A stretch of DNA of 37,321 nucleotides, taken from positions 1-37,321 of the forward strand of contig JARBTJ010000033.1 in assembly GCA_029240245.1 (NCBI GenBank). Reading direction: 5' to 3'. Origin of the DNA: Herbinix sp. Its GTDB lineage: Bacteria > Bacillota > Clostridia > Lachnospirales > Lachnospiraceae. Made by a program: the position numbers and the translations under genes. Below the pieces are notes generated by a model, which was not told the DNA's origin, searched no databases, and was given only the letters and a program-made list of their open reading frames with translations. Positions 9,650 to 18,644 of the stretch are shown one piece after another. Positions within the stretch are counted from its first letter, which is position 1. The number at the start of each line of letters is the position of its first letter.

Positions 9650-9967
9650 ATGGTATTTAATACCGGTTCAGCACTGCTTGATGCGATTGTACTAGCCGTT
9701 GTTTCTAAGGAACCGGAAGGAACCTATGGATATAAAATAACTCAGGACGTACGAGAAGCTATTGAGGTTTCTGAATCAACCTTGTATCCTGTACTGAGAA
9801 GACTTCAGAAGGAAGATTGCCTGGAGGTTTATGATTTGGAGTTCGCCGGAAGAAATCGAAGATATTATAAGATAACAGATAAAGGCATGGTACAGCTAAG
9901 ATTGTATTATCATGAATGGGAAAGCTATTATAAAAAGATTAATGTCATATTTGGAGGAGTGAAATGA
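9650..9967 (+). CDS. PadR-family transcriptional regulator
   Basis: This 105-residue regulator is a short (PadR-s1 type) winged-helix protein that probably represses its own operon in response to envelope-active compounds. Typical signatures are YGYKITQDV, SESTLYPVLRRLQKE and GRNRRYYKITDKG. The chosen ATG has AAAGGGAG upstream; an earlier ATG in frame at 9566 falls within the promoter -35 box and is unlikely. Its stop overlaps the ATG of the DUF1700 gene (ATGA). This PadR-DUF1700-DUF4097 order is a common Firmicutes arrangement. Confidence 0.93.
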   Translation: MVFNTGSALLDAIVLAVVSKEPEGTYGYKITQDVREAIEVSESTLYPVLRRLQKEDCLEVYDLEFAGRNRRYYKITDKGMVQLRLYYHEWESYYKKINVIFGGVK

Positions 9968-10764
9968 TGTCAAGGATTGATTTTATGAATGAGCTGGAAA
10001 GCCTTCTGTCTGATATCCCTGTTGAAGAGAGGAAGGAAGCATTACAATATTATAATGATTACTTCGAGGATGCGGGAACCGATCATGAGGAGGAAATTAT
10101 TAAGGAATTAGTTTCTCCTCAACGGATTGCTTTAATTATAAAGGCAAATCTGGATGTAAATGCAGCTGATCCGGAAAACAGAGGCTACTTTACAGAGAAG
10201 GGTTATCAGGATACCGTTTATACCGATGAGAAATTTGAATTAGTAGGTTCGGAAGGTCAAAAATCGGAGCAGCAAAGGAATACTTACAGGGATGAAAATG
10301 CAAACAGCAACGGTAGCAAATATGGACAGGGAAGCGCGTCCTATTCCAACCAACAAAACGCACAACAAAACACACAACAGAGTACTCAGACGAAAAATAC
10401 GAATATTTTATTAATCATTTTACTTTGTATTTTCGCCATACCGGTTGGTATACCGCTTGTTTTCTCAGTTTTTGGTGTTTTCATAGGAATCATTGCTGCA
10501 ATTTTCGGTATCGTAATCGGTTTTGGAGTTGCAGGAGTTGCCATGATCGTAAGCGGAATCGCATTATTCATCGCAGGTATTATACAGATTAGTGTTCCTT
10601 TTATCGGGCTATTACTTTGCGGTAGTGGACTAATCGTTCTGGGTCTGGGTATGTTATTTACCTTATTCACTACATGGATATGCAAAAAGGTATTACCTGC
10701 CTTAGTAAGAGGCTTTGTCAGCTTATGCAGGTTACCGTTTCGGAATAGGAGTGTGGTAGCATGA
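9964..10764 (+). CDS. DUF1700 (HAAS-type) membrane protein
   Basis: This 266-residue protein begins with the DUF1700/HAAS signature, a small helical domain (MSRIDFMNELESLLSDIP...RKEALQYYNDYFEDAG, residues 2-40) found next to PadR regulators. A low-complexity Gln/Asn/Thr linker (about 85-142) follows. The C-terminal part (about 146-245) is very hydrophobic with three or more membrane helices rich in Gly/Ile/Val. It overlaps padR upstream and the DUF4097 gene downstream by ATGA, so translation is coupled. The family's molecular role is not established; an envelope-stress relay with PadR is commonly proposed. Confidence 0.88.
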   Translation: MMSRIDFMNELESLLSDIPVEERKEALQYYNDYFEDAGTDHEEEIIKELVSPQRIALIIKANLDVNAADPENRGYFTEKGYQDTVYTDEKFELVGSEGQKSEQQRNTYRDENANSNGSKYGQGSASYSNQQNAQQNTQQSTQTKNTNILLIILLCIFAIPVGIPLVFSVFGVFIGIIAAIFGIVIGFGVAGVAMIVSGIALFIAGIIQISVPFIGLLLCGSGLIVLGLGMLFTLFTTWICKKVLPALVRGFVSLCRLPFRNRSVVA

Positions 10765-11615
10765 AAATATTTGTGAAAGTATGGTTGGGAATCGGCTTAT
10801 TAGCAATCGGCTTTGGTATCGCAATATTAATTGTTGCAGCAGCAAGCGGAGTTTCCTGGAGGGATGTACCTACATACTCCATGGATGAAAGTTTTGAAGG
10901 TATTGAGTCGATTGATATTCAAATAGGAGCAGGAGAGGTTATCATTGTAGAGGGTGATGATTTTCATGTGAAAGCAGATAATATACCGAAAGATAGCTTT
11001 CAATCCCATGTAACGAGTGATGGAACCTGGGTAATTAAACAAGATCGGGATTATATCGTGGATTTATTCGGAGTTCATTTTTCCATCGGTCAGATTGCAT
11101 GGTGGAAGGATGAATTCAGACCGGAAGTGACAATTACAATACCAAAGGATTTTACGGCATCGGAATTTTCTTTTGAAATCGGAGCAGGTAGAGCGGATGT
11201 GGAAACAATTCTTGCACAGAAAGGAAGATTTACGGTAGGAGCAGGTAAAATCGTAATTGATCAGTTGAACATTTCGGAGGCTTCTGATTATGAAGTTGGT
11301 GCCGGTGAAATGATTATAAATCAGATGATGGTTAATAATATAACTGTGGAATGCGGTTTTGGCGATGTCAATATGAATGGAACGGTTACCGGTGAAAGCT
11401 CAGTGGAATGCGGAGTTGGAAGTATTAATTTGGATTTATCGGGTGATTTAGAGGACTATTCCTTCCGTGTGGAAAATGGAATTGGCAGTATCCGGATTAA
11501 TAATGAAAGCTATCGCAATCTCCAGGAAAGAAACCTGTTATCAGGGGAAGCACGAAACAGCCTTGATTTAGAATGTGGCGTAGGAAGTATTTCAATAGAC
11601 ATTGATAATAATTAA
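10761..11615 (+). CDS. DUF4097-family membrane-anchored beta-helix protein
   Basis: This 284-residue protein has one N-terminal membrane helix (residues ~5-28). The rest is a repetitive beta-rich domain with recurring short units such as IGAGEVII, VGAGKIVI, VGAGEMII, CGFGDVNM, CGVGSINL and CGVGSISI, typical of DUF4097 beta-helical proteins. Three of the later turns have Cys at the same position. The bulk should face outside the membrane. The start overlaps the DUF1700 stop (ATGA). The molecular function is unknown; association with PadR/DUF1700 suggests an envelope sensing or adhesion role. Confidence 0.87.
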   Translation: MKIFVKVWLGIGLLAIGFGIAILIVAAASGVSWRDVPTYSMDESFEGIESIDIQIGAGEVIIVEGDDFHVKADNIPKDSFQSHVTSDGTWVIKQDRDYIVDLFGVHFSIGQIAWWKDEFRPEVTITIPKDFTASEFSFEIGAGRADVETILAQKGRFTVGAGKIVIDQLNISEASDYEVGAGEMIINQMMVNNITVECGFGDVNMNGTVTGESSVECGVGSINLDLSGDLEDYSFRVENGIGSIRINNESYRNLQERNLLSGEARNSLDLECGVGSISIDIDNN

Positions 11616-11644
11616 AATAAAGAGATTAAGAAAGGAGTTTTATT

Positions 11645-11827
11645 ATGGAACCTAAAAAATTATACCGGTCATCAAACAATAAAATGATCTGCGGAGTATG
11701 CCAAGGAGTGGCGGAATATATCAACATTGACCCCACAGTAGTACGTTTGTTATGGGTTGTCTTTGGATTTGTCGGATTTGGTATTCTAGCATACATTATA
11801 GCCGCCATCATTATGCCAGTAAGATAA
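11645..11827 (+). CDS. PspC-domain small membrane protein
   Basis: This 60-residue protein matches the PspC domain: a short cytoplasmic segment with KLYRSSNNKMICGVCQGVAEY, the conserved D-P-T-V-V-R-L motif (DPTVVRLLWV) and one or two membrane helices. PspC proteins act in phage-shock or envelope-stress responses. AAGGAG precedes the ATG. It is the last gene of the PadR-DUF1700-DUF4097 unit, 29 bases after the previous stop, and a terminator follows at 11895-11941. Length is normal for stand-alone PspC proteins. Confidence 0.92.
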   Translation: MEPKKLYRSSNNKMICGVCQGVAEYINIDPTVVRLLWVVFGFVGFGILAYIIAAIIMPVR

Positions 11828-11894
11828 GGAAGGATATATCAGTAAGTTCTTATTAATTTATCCAAAGTACAATCAAATTATGATATGTAAATAA

Positions 11895-11941
11895 AAACAG
11901 CACCGCCTCCATCCATGATGAGATAGGAGACGGTGCTGTTT
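11895..11941. terminator. Bidirectional terminator between convergent operons
   Basis: A long stem (AAACAGCACCG..CTCC with GGAG..CGGTGCTGTTT) is flanked by an A-run on the left and T residues on the right. It can stop both the rightward envelope operon and the leftward receiver gene. Confidence 0.85.
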
Positions 11942-11982
11942 GAAATTGTGATAATTTAACTATGACAAATCGTTACGAAGGG

Positions 11983-12339
11983 TTAAAGTACTTTATTGAT
12001 AATTTCAATAATCTGTGCTGCATCAAAGGGTTTTGCAAGAAACTCCGCAGCTCCATATTTTACAGCATCTACCATCTTTGTTTTTTGTCCGGCAGCAGTT
12101 ACCATAACAACCTTAGCGTTTTTATCTATATCCATAATTTGCTTCAGTGCTTCCAATCCATCCATTTCCGGCATGGTGATATCCATTGTTGTGATATCCG
12201 GATGCAATTCGCCGAATTTATCTATTCCATCTTTACCGTTTACTGCTTCCCCAATGATTTCATGCCCATTCTCCTCTAAAATTCCTCTGAGAATTTTGCG
12301 TGATGTCTTGGAGTCGTCAACCATAAGTATCTTTGCCAT
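11983..12339 (-). CDS. Stand-alone CheY-like receiver protein
   Basis: This 118-residue protein is a single receiver domain with no output domain. Conserved residues are Asp8/Asp9, phospho-acceptor Asp53 (MDITMPEMDG), Thr81 and Lys103 (KPF). It has the (S/T)RK(I)LRG pattern after the acidic pair that is common in CheY proteins of Firmicutes. The ATG at 12339 has AAGGGGG eight bases upstream and is preferred to an in-frame ATG nine codons earlier. It lies 13 bases after the CheX-like gene, so the two are an operon. Partner kinase and output (flagellar switch or other) are not in the window. Confidence 0.94.
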   Translation of the reverse strand: MAKILMVDDSKTSRKILRGILEENGHEIIGEAVNGKDGIDKFGELHPDITTMDITMPEMDGLEALKQIMDIDKNAKVVMVTAAGQKTKMVDAVKYGAAEFLAKPFDAAQIIEIINKVL

Positions 12340-12352
12340 GTTAATATCCCCC

Positions 12353-13240
12353 TTAATGAATTCCAAACTGATTGTTTACTACAACCAGTAAGTCTGCCTG
12401 TTCACCCTCTATAATAATCGGTACCACATAGATTTCACCGTTCGATACGAGCGTTTTACCGGTATCGTATAACGGAGGAGTCATGTCGATTTGTATGTCT
12501 TCCAAGCTTAACTTAGATGCGTATAATCCATTGGTGCAGTTGATGAATTCGCATACGGAATCAAAGGCGTCTTCATCTAATTTCTGAAAGGTTTCCTTAG
12601 CAAAAGGACTTGCAATGGATAGTAAAGCATTTTCGTTTCCTGCAATTCCGCAGAAAATCTGATGATCCCCGATTACCTGTTGGTAAGCTATATTTCCAAA
12701 GGAGTATTCTTTCACAGTATAAGCTTTTTTCAATCGGATATTGTTATTAATAAAACGAACGACATTACGAAGGGCCAAGCTGATGCATTCGCCGGTAAGG
12801 GGAATGTCTACATCAACAAATACCGATATGATTCGGTCAATATCACCAGTTTTTAAAGCATCCAGATCGGAATCCGAAAATTCGTTATCCTTCTTAAAAT
12901 CTTCCAGGCAGTTTTCGATCTCTTCTATGCTTAAGATGTTATTCTCAGTAAGAGCTTGTACAAATTTAAGATAGGAGCTACCCTGCATATTGAGAAGGTA
13001 TGTAACTTCTTCTGTCAGCAAATATCCCTTTTCAACCGCAATATCACCGAAACGTCTGTCCAGCTTTTTCTGAATATCATTGATTTCCTCTGCCTGCTTC
13101 GTAGTTAATAATTTTTCAGCAACGGCAATAAATCCTAATTTTAACCGCGATATTTGCTGCTGCATCATAACATCTTCAAATTCTGTCTGAGAAATTTTAT
13201 TCTTTTCTATTAAGTAATTCCCAAAGTACTGCCCGAACAT
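12353..13240 (-). CDS. CheX-like phosphatase with N-terminal helical repeats
   Basis: This 295-residue protein has two parts. The C-terminal ~160 residues look like a CheC/CheX-type domain: the DIPLTGECISLALRNVVRFI helix and, at residues 231-234, E-F-I-N, matching the E-x-x-N active-site motif of CheX-family phosphatases. The N-terminal ~115 residues contain four related ~30-residue units (starting near residues 7, 36, 65 and 94) of the form G-x-x-L/V-x-E-x-x-x-L/I-(S/T)-x-x-(E/Q), resembling MshEN/GspE-N type helical repeats. It is likely to dephosphorylate the adjacent receiver (inference). The start has AAAGGAG. I do not know a named family with exactly this architecture. Confidence 0.8.
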   Translation of the reverse strand: MFGQYFGNYLIEKNKISQTEFEDVMMQQQISRLKLGFIAVAEKLLTTKQAEEINDIQKKLDRRFGDIAVEKGYLLTEEVTYLLNMQGSSYLKFVQALTENNILSIEEIENCLEDFKKDNEFSDSDLDALKTGDIDRIISVFVDVDIPLTGECISLALRNVVRFINNNIRLKKAYTVKEYSFGNIAYQQVIGDHQIFCGIAGNENALLSIASPFAKETFQKLDEDAFDSVCEFINCTNGLYASKLSLEDIQIDMTPPLYDTGKTLVSNGEIYVVPIIIEGEQADLLVVVNNQFGIH

Positions 13241-13587
13241 GATATTTCTCCTTTCGTATTCTAAGATTTTCTCTCAACATTCGTTTAAAAGAGTAATATC
13301 CGATTAAGTTGTAACCCCAATACATACTTAAACGAAAAATCACATTCCGGAATGTCTGTATAGTTATAATATACAACATTATGATTAAAAAAAATAGTAT
13401 TAATTTAAAAATAGTGTATTTTTTTTGCATCAATACCATTAGAAAAACTTATAAATTAAGCCTGTTTCACGAGTTTTCTTGTACCATGTCGAATATTAGA
13501 ATTTAAAGTAAAAAGCTTTTTTGATGATGACAACTTTGTCCATCTATGGTAAAGTATTTGTTAAGTTAAGAAGAACCGGAGGTCAAC
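13241..13587. other. Divergent intergenic region with a 14-bp palindrome
   Basis: These 347 bases separate the leftward chemotaxis-type pair from rightward argS. It is AT-rich with an A/T tract near 13380-13430. A perfect palindrome ACATTCCGGAATGT lies at 13342-13355, roughly 100 bases upstream of the CheX-like start. A weak promoter-like TTGATG-18-TATGGT (13521-13550) may serve argS. No convincing gene or T-box was seen. Confidence 0.5.
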
Positions 13588-15357
13588 ATGAAGACAATTA
13601 TCGAATCGATAACAGAGGAAGTAAGAAAGGCCTTTTTGCAAAAGGGTTATGAAGAAAAATTTGGAATGGTTACACTTTCCAACCGTCCTGATTTGTGCCA
13701 ATATCAATGTAACGGTGCACTCGCGGCTGCGAAACAGTATAAAACAGCTCCGATCAAAATAGCACAGGAAATAGTCACAGTTTTGCAGGCAGATCCAAAA
13801 TTTCAAGAAATAACAGCGATTATGCCGGGCTTTATCAATATAACCTTAAGTGGAGAGTTTTTTGCCGATTATTTAAATCAAATGAGGAAGGCGGAGCGTT
13901 TCGGCTGTGTTAAAGAGGAAGATCCCAAGACGATTGTTATAGATTATGGCGGTCCTAATATTGCGAAACCTTTGCACGTGGGTCATATGAGATCTGCCAT
14001 TATCGGAGAAAGCATGAAAAGACTGCTCCGTTTTATGGGTAACAACGTAATTGGAGATGCACATTTGGGTGACTGGGGAACTCAAATGGGTCTAATCATC
14101 GCCGAATTAAAAAGAAGAAATCCCTCACTGGTTTACTTTGATGAGAATTATGAAGGTGAATATCCGAAGGAAGCACCTTTTACCATATCAGGATTAGAAG
14201 AGATATATCCCACCGCCAGTGAATATTCCAAAGCCAATCCGGAATTCAGGGAGGAAGCAAAGCTGATAACCTTTCAGCTGCAGAATGGTCACAGAGGTTA
14301 TACTGCTATCTGGAACCATATGCAGGAGGTTTCTGTATCGGATTTAAAGAAAATTTATAAAACCTTGAATGTTTCCTTCGATTTATGGAAAAAGGAAAGT
14401 GATGCGCAGCCCTATATCCCGGATATGATACAGTATTTTAAAGAGAATAATTATACAAGAATCAGCGAGGGAGCTTTAGTAGTTGATGTCAAAGAGGATA
14501 CGGATACCAAGGAAATCCCTCCCTGCATGATACTTAAAACGGACGGAGCAACCTTATATAATACGACGGATCTGGCGACGATTGTGGAGCGTATGAAATT
14601 ATTTACACCCGACCGCATTATCTATATCGTGGATAAGAGACAGGAGCTTTATTTTGAAACAGTATTTCGCTGTGCAAGAAAGACAAAACTGGTGAAGGAG
14701 GATACCCAATTAGACTTTATCGGCTTTGGAACCATGAACGGTAAGGACGGCAAGCCCTTTAAGACAAGAGAAGGCGGCGTAATGCGTCTGGAAAGCTTAA
14801 TCAAAAGCGTTACAGATGAGGTTTACCGTAAGATCATGGAAAACCGCAGTATGGAGGAAAGCGAAGCAAATGAGGTGGCTGCAAAGGTGGGTCTTGCCGC
14901 TTTAAAATACGGTGATTTATCTAACCTGGTTTCCAAGGATTATATCTTTGACGTGGATCGCTTTATTTCCTTTGAAGGTGATACCGGCCCCTATATTCTT
15001 TACACGATTGTACGTATTAAATCGATACTCTCGAAATATCAGGAGTTAAAGAAGGATACGCTTAGGGAAGGCATTATATTACCGGCTCAGGCTGACAGTG
15101 AGAAGGCTCTGATGCTTGAGGTAACTAAATTTAATGAAATGATCTATACAGCTTATAAAGAAACCGCTCCACACAGAGTTTGTGCTTATATTTACGATCT
15201 GGCAAATGCATTTAACACTTTTTATCACGACACTAAAATTATTACAGAAGAGGACGTCAATAAACAAACATCCTGGATTTCTCTGATTACTCTGGTTCAG
15301 AATATTTTACTGACCTGTATTGATTTACTTGGAATTGAAGCACCTGAGCGTATGTAA
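13588..15357 (+). CDS. argS: Arginyl-tRNA synthetase
   Basis: This 589-residue class I aminoacyl-tRNA synthetase charges tRNA-Arg with arginine. The N-terminal additional domain (about 1-110) precedes the catalytic domain, which holds the HIGH-type motif in PLHVGHMRSAIIGES. The KMSKS region is a divergent KPFKTREGG, as in many ArgS proteins. The C-terminal anticodon-binding DALR domain contains GPYILYTIVRI and ends near residue 589. The start has CGGAGG seven bases upstream. Two AAA ATPase genes follow, the first 33 bases after the stop, so readthrough is likely. Length is normal. Confidence 0.97.
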   Translation: MKTIIESITEEVRKAFLQKGYEEKFGMVTLSNRPDLCQYQCNGALAAAKQYKTAPIKIAQEIVTVLQADPKFQEITAIMPGFINITLSGEFFADYLNQMRKAERFGCVKEEDPKTIVIDYGGPNIAKPLHVGHMRSAIIGESMKRLLRFMGNNVIGDAHLGDWGTQMGLIIAELKRRNPSLVYFDENYEGEYPKEAPFTISGLEEIYPTASEYSKANPEFREEAKLITFQLQNGHRGYTAIWNHMQEVSVSDLKKIYKTLNVSFDLWKKESDAQPYIPDMIQYFKENNYTRISEGALVVDVKEDTDTKEIPPCMILKTDGATLYNTTDLATIVERMKLFTPDRIIYIVDKRQELYFETVFRCARKTKLVKEDTQLDFIGFGTMNGKDGKPFKTREGGVMRLESLIKSVTDEVYRKIMENRSMEESEANEVAAKVGLAALKYGDLSNLVSKDYIFDVDRFISFEGDTGPYILYTIVRIKSILSKYQELKKDTLREGIILPAQADSEKALMLEVTKFNEMIYTAYKETAPHRVCAYIYDLANAFNTFYHDTKIITEEDVNKQTSWISLITLVQNILLTCIDLLGIEAPERM

Positions 15358-15390
15358 AATTCAAATGATAAAGCAAATTGAGGTGACGGA

Positions 15391-16737
15391 ATGATTGTAA
15401 AAAGGGCTGCCCAACTTAAGCTTTTAGAGGAACAGTATTATTCCTCCGGTAATAACCTGGTTATTCTCTATGGCAGGAAGGGGTTAGGTAAGACCACCTT
15501 GCTAACGGAATTTATGGAGGATAAGCCATCCTATTATTATGCGGCGATGGAATGCGAGGATCTTCTGCAACGTTCTCTTATGGCTAGTGAATGGAGAAAA
15601 GCTACGGGGGAATCGGCAGACCATTATTACAATCTGGTACAGTCGATTCGGACGTATCAACAAAAAACAGTCATCGTCATAGATGAATTCCACTATATCG
15701 TAAAGAATAGCAATGAGTTTATGGAAATATTGAAGGTATTAGCTGACCCGGAGTTCCCCGTGATGCTCATTTTAGTTTCCTCCTCCATTCGTTGGATCGA
15801 AAATGATATGCTGGAATTAATGGGAACAAAAGCAGAGTATATCACCGCGTACCTAAAACTGAAGGAGTTTACCTTTGTTGACTTTGTTAACCGTTTTCCT
15901 AAAACTACAGTGGAAGGTTGCGTCTTTATCAATGCTGTTCTCGGTGGCGTACCGGAATACTTAAAGGAATGGCAGGAGGACCTGTCTGTTAAGGATAATA
16001 TCTTGCAAACTCTTTATCATAAAGACCACTGCCTGTTTCTCGAACCACTTCATTATTTAAAGCTGGAGCTCAGGGAACCGGCAGTTTATAATACCATTCT
16101 TTCAGTATTGGCGAAAGGAAACCGCAAGCTAAATGAATTGCACGTAAAAACCGGATATTCCAGGGCTAAAATAAGTGTTTATTTAAAGCATTTAATCGAG
16201 CTCGACCTGGTGGAAAAGCTGGTTCCCTTAGGTGATGAAGGTAGAGAAAATGTTCAAAAGGGACTTTACCGCATCAGAGATAATTTTTTCAGCTTCTGGT
16301 ATCGTTTTGTATTTCCACATATGTCGCTTCTATTACAAGGTAAGGCCCATGAGGTATACGAAAAGGAGCTCGAACCATATTTGGATGAATATATGGGTGA
16401 ATATTTTTCCGATGTCTGTACGGAATATCTAAAGTTAATGAACCTGCATCAAAGACTTCCGAGAAAATATTTGTGGTGGGATCGCTGGTATGGGAAGAAC
16501 GGAACCATCGATATTCTGGCACAGGGAGAAAAAAATTTTACACTGGTGGGAAGATGTCTATGGGAAGACAGAAAGCTTGAGGTAGCTGATTATGAAAATC
16601 TGCGGGCCTTATCCGCGGAAGCCGGTATCGACCCGGATTATTGTTATCTGTTTTCCAGGAGGGGATTTGCACAGGAGTTAAACCTGCTTGCCAGGGAGAA
16701 AAAAGATATCATTTTAGTAGGACTGGATGATTTATAG
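15391..16737 (+). CDS. AAA-type ATPase, archaeal ATPase/DUF234 type
   Basis: This 448-residue P-loop ATPase has Walker [10 protein letters not shown] at residues 28-36 and Walker B VIVIDEF at 94-100. A winged-helix-like segment (about 230-275, [27 protein letters not shown]) follows. The C-terminal part resembles DUF234, often a degenerate nuclease-like domain. Such proteins are widespread in Archaea and anaerobic bacteria and their function is not established. The ribosome binding site is weak (GAGGTGACGG). The gene lies between argS and the DUF815 ATPase, with the downstream start just 10 bases past its stop. Confidence 0.88.
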   Translation: MIVKRAAQLKLLEEQYYSSGNNLVILYGRKGLGKTTLLTEFMEDKPSYYYAAMECEDLLQRSLMASEWRKATGESADHYYNLVQSIRTYQQKTVIVIDEFHYIVKNSNEFMEILKVLADPEFPVMLILVSSSIRWIENDMLELMGTKAEYITAYLKLKEFTFVDFVNRFPKTTVEGCVFINAVLGGVPEYLKEWQEDLSVKDNILQTLYHKDHCLFLEPLHYLKLELREPAVYNTILSVLAKGNRKLNELHVKTGYSRAKISVYLKHLIELDLVEKLVPLGDEGRENVQKGLYRIRDNFFSFWYRFVFPHMSLLLQGKAHEVYEKELEPYLDEYMGEYFSDVCTEYLKLMNLHQRLPRKYLWWDRWYGKNGTIDILAQGEKNFTLVGRCLWEDRKLEVADYENLRALSAEAGIDPDYCYLFSRRGFAQELNLLAREKKDIILVGLDDL

Positions 16738-16747
16738 GAGGCAAGCT

Positions 16748-18079
16748 ATGTACCGTTTAACATCAAAACTGATCATCTATAAGAATTTGGGAGAAGACTG
16801 TCTGCTCTTTCCCCTTGCACAGTTAATCAGGGAGTATGACTTAAATAAAGAAAAATACCATATAACCGAAGAAAAAGAAGGTATCATCTCCCGAATTTAT
16901 ACTCTGATAAACAAACTGTTAGATACTGCAACGAACTATGGCTTTAATAAGAACCTATGGCATAATTATCTCGCATTTTTACTTGCAACGAGTGAAAATC
17001 CCTTTAGCATTACCTGTGAAAAGGTTGGCGCAAAGGAAGGAAGCGTGAATCAATTTGCCAAGAATGATTTTAAAATTTTTAAAGCATTGTTCGATTACGA
17101 TTTCACTCCACTGGAGGAGGAACTGGGTATTAACTGCTTTTCTACTATTTCTAATTATACGGCAATAGAAAAAAGCAGTACGAGATATAATAAGAATGTC
17201 AGTAAAAAAGTTCAGCTGCTCAGCTGGCAAATAGATAAGGCAGACGATGAAGAGGAGATATTCAGCCTTGTTACAGAATTTTACCGAACCTATGGAGTGG
17301 GTGCATTCGGGCTGAATAAGGCCTTCCGGATCAAGAAGGATAACGGTCAAATGGTTATTTTCCCGATTACCAACACGCAAGAGGTCCTGCTGTCAGATTT
17401 GGTAGGCTATGAGCTGCAAAAGAAAAAACTGATCGATAATACCAAAGCCTTTGTGGAAGGAAGAAAAGCCAATAATGTGCTTTTGTTCGGAGACAGTGGT
17501 ACAGGCAAATCAACTTCGGTAAAAGCCATATTGAATGAATATTATGCCCATGGACTTCGGATGATTGAGATTTATAAGCACCAGTTTGAAGATTTATCCG
17601 CGGTTATTGCAAGAATAAAGAATCGGAATTACAAGTTTATAATTTATATGGATGATTTATCCTTCGAGGAATTTGAAATTGAATATAAATATTTAAAAGC
17701 GGTGATTGAGGGTGGACTTGAGAATAAACCGGACAATGTTTTGATCTATGCGACCTCGAACCGCAGGCATTTAATCCGGGAAACCTGGAGCGACCGCTCC
17801 GACATGGAGACCACGGAGGACATCCACCGGTCCGATACGATGGAGGAAAAGCTTTCTTTGGTAGCCCGTTTTGGTATTACAATAAGCTTCAGTGCTCCGG
17901 ATAAAAAAGAGTATCTGGAAATTGTTAAAAATCTTGCCGAACGGCAGATCAATATCAATTTGTCCCCCGAGGAGCTGAGTGCCGAAGCTAATAAGTGGGA
18001 GCTATACCATGGAGGCCGATCAGGACGTACCGCTCAGCAGTTTATTAATTATCTTGCCGGCCAACAGGAAAATAGATAA
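16748..18079 (+). CDS. DUF815 AAA ATPase
   Basis: This 443-residue protein matches the DUF815 ATPases. The first ~200 residues are a family-specific helical region. The ATPase core has Walker [10 protein letters not shown] at 248-256, Walker [14 protein letters not shown] and a sensor-1-like ATSNRRHLI. The C-terminus ends with [11 protein letters not shown], near the usual sensor-2 region. An ATG at 16727 is in frame, but AGGAGG (16736-16741) sits six bases before the ATG at 16748, which fixes the start there. The ribosome binding site overlaps the previous stop codon, so coupling is likely. Function in the cell is unknown. Confidence 0.9.
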   Translation: MYRLTSKLIIYKNLGEDCLLFPLAQLIREYDLNKEKYHITEEKEGIISRIYTLINKLLDTATNYGFNKNLWHNYLAFLLATSENPFSITCEKVGAKEGSVNQFAKNDFKIFKALFDYDFTPLEEELGINCFSTISNYTAIEKSSTRYNKNVSKKVQLLSWQIDKADDEEEIFSLVTEFYRTYGVGAFGLNKAFRIKKDNGQMVIFPITNTQEVLLSDLVGYELQKKKLIDNTKAFVEGRKANNVLLFGDSGTGKSTSVKAILNEYYAHGLRMIEIYKHQFEDLSAVIARIKNRNYKFIIYMDDLSFEEFEIEYKYLKAVIEGGLENKPDNVLIYATSNRRHLIRETWSDRSDMETTEDIHRSDTMEEKLSLVARFGITISFSAPDKKEYLEIVKNLAERQININLSPEELSAEANKWELYHGGRSGRTAQQFINYLAGQQENR

Positions 18080-18146
18080 AGCACGGACGAAACTGGCAAT
18101 GATTACTCACGGTTCTTTTATGAATGACAGATAAGGGGAAAATAAT

Positions 18147-18539
18147 ATGGGAAAATATAAGATTTTAATCAAAGGTGTCGTAAGACATGCGGATAAATAT
18201 CTGGTCGTGAAAAAGTGGTATGATGACCGAATAGCAGAGCCTTACCAGTGGGAATTTATCGACGGAGCTTTAGAATTTGGCGAAAAACCGGAGCATGCGG
18301 TCATCCGCCACATAGCAGAGCAGACTGGATTGTCAGCTACCATTGGTCAAATTTTATATACATGGACATTTTTTACCGGAGATATTTTTCACATTGGAAT
18401 CAGCTATTTGTGCATGACCGCTCTTGATAATGTTATATTATCGGAAGATTTAATCAGTCATGAATGGATTCGCAGAGATGAATTTGAACGCTATATACCT
18501 GCAAAGGTGCTGGCGGATATTGAAAAAGCCGAACTATAG
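18147..18539 (+). CDS. Nudix-fold protein with degenerate Nudix box
   Basis: This 130-residue protein has the Nudix fold and length. The Nudix box runs from Gly40 to Leu62 (canonical pattern G-x5-E-x7-R-E-U-x-E-E-x-G-U). Gly40, Glu46, Arg54, Glu58 and Gly61 are present, but the Glu after Arg54 is His55 and the second Glu of the E-E pair is Gln59. Two of the usual metal-binding acidic residues are therefore missing, so activity may be reduced, altered or lost. AGGGG precedes the start. It lies 67 bases after the DUF815 gene; the substrate is unknown. Confidence 0.85.
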   Translation: MGKYKILIKGVVRHADKYLVVKKWYDDRIAEPYQWEFIDGALEFGEKPEHAVIRHIAEQTGLSATIGQILYTWTFFTGDIFHIGISYLCMTALDNVILSEDLISHEWIRRDEFERYIPAKVLADIEKAEL

Positions 18540-18546
18540 ATGAATT

Positions 18547-18610
18547 AACGGATCTGCTTATGTTCCGATGCCGGGATGAATTACGGCATGGGGATATAGG
18601 CCGGTCCGTT
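18547..18610 (+). promoter_or_regulatory. Structured leader upstream of pyrC
   Basis: AACGGATC (18547-18554) can pair with GGTCCGTT (18603-18610), and inside this ATGCCG (18568-18573) pairs with CGGCAT (18584-18589). No T-run follows and no recognisable PyrR-binding loop was seen, so its role in pyrimidine control is uncertain. Confidence 0.35.
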
Positions 18611-18644
18611 CATTACATAAACCAAACGAAACGGAGGGAAACGG

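Noticed and set aside
11996..12391. 131-codon plus-strand ORF opposite the receiver gene
   Set aside because: Antisense shadow of the well-conserved CheY-like gene; no ribosome binding site or family match.
13197..13439. 80-codon minus-strand ORF with a hydrophobic stretch upstream of the CheX-like gene
   Set aside because: No ribosome binding site before its ATG, it overlaps the well-supported start of the next gene, and its composition reflects AT-rich intergenic DNA.
18540..18644. PyrR-type attenuator upstream of pyrC
   Set aside because: Hairpins exist, but there is no T-run terminator and no recognisable PyrR-binding loop sequence.
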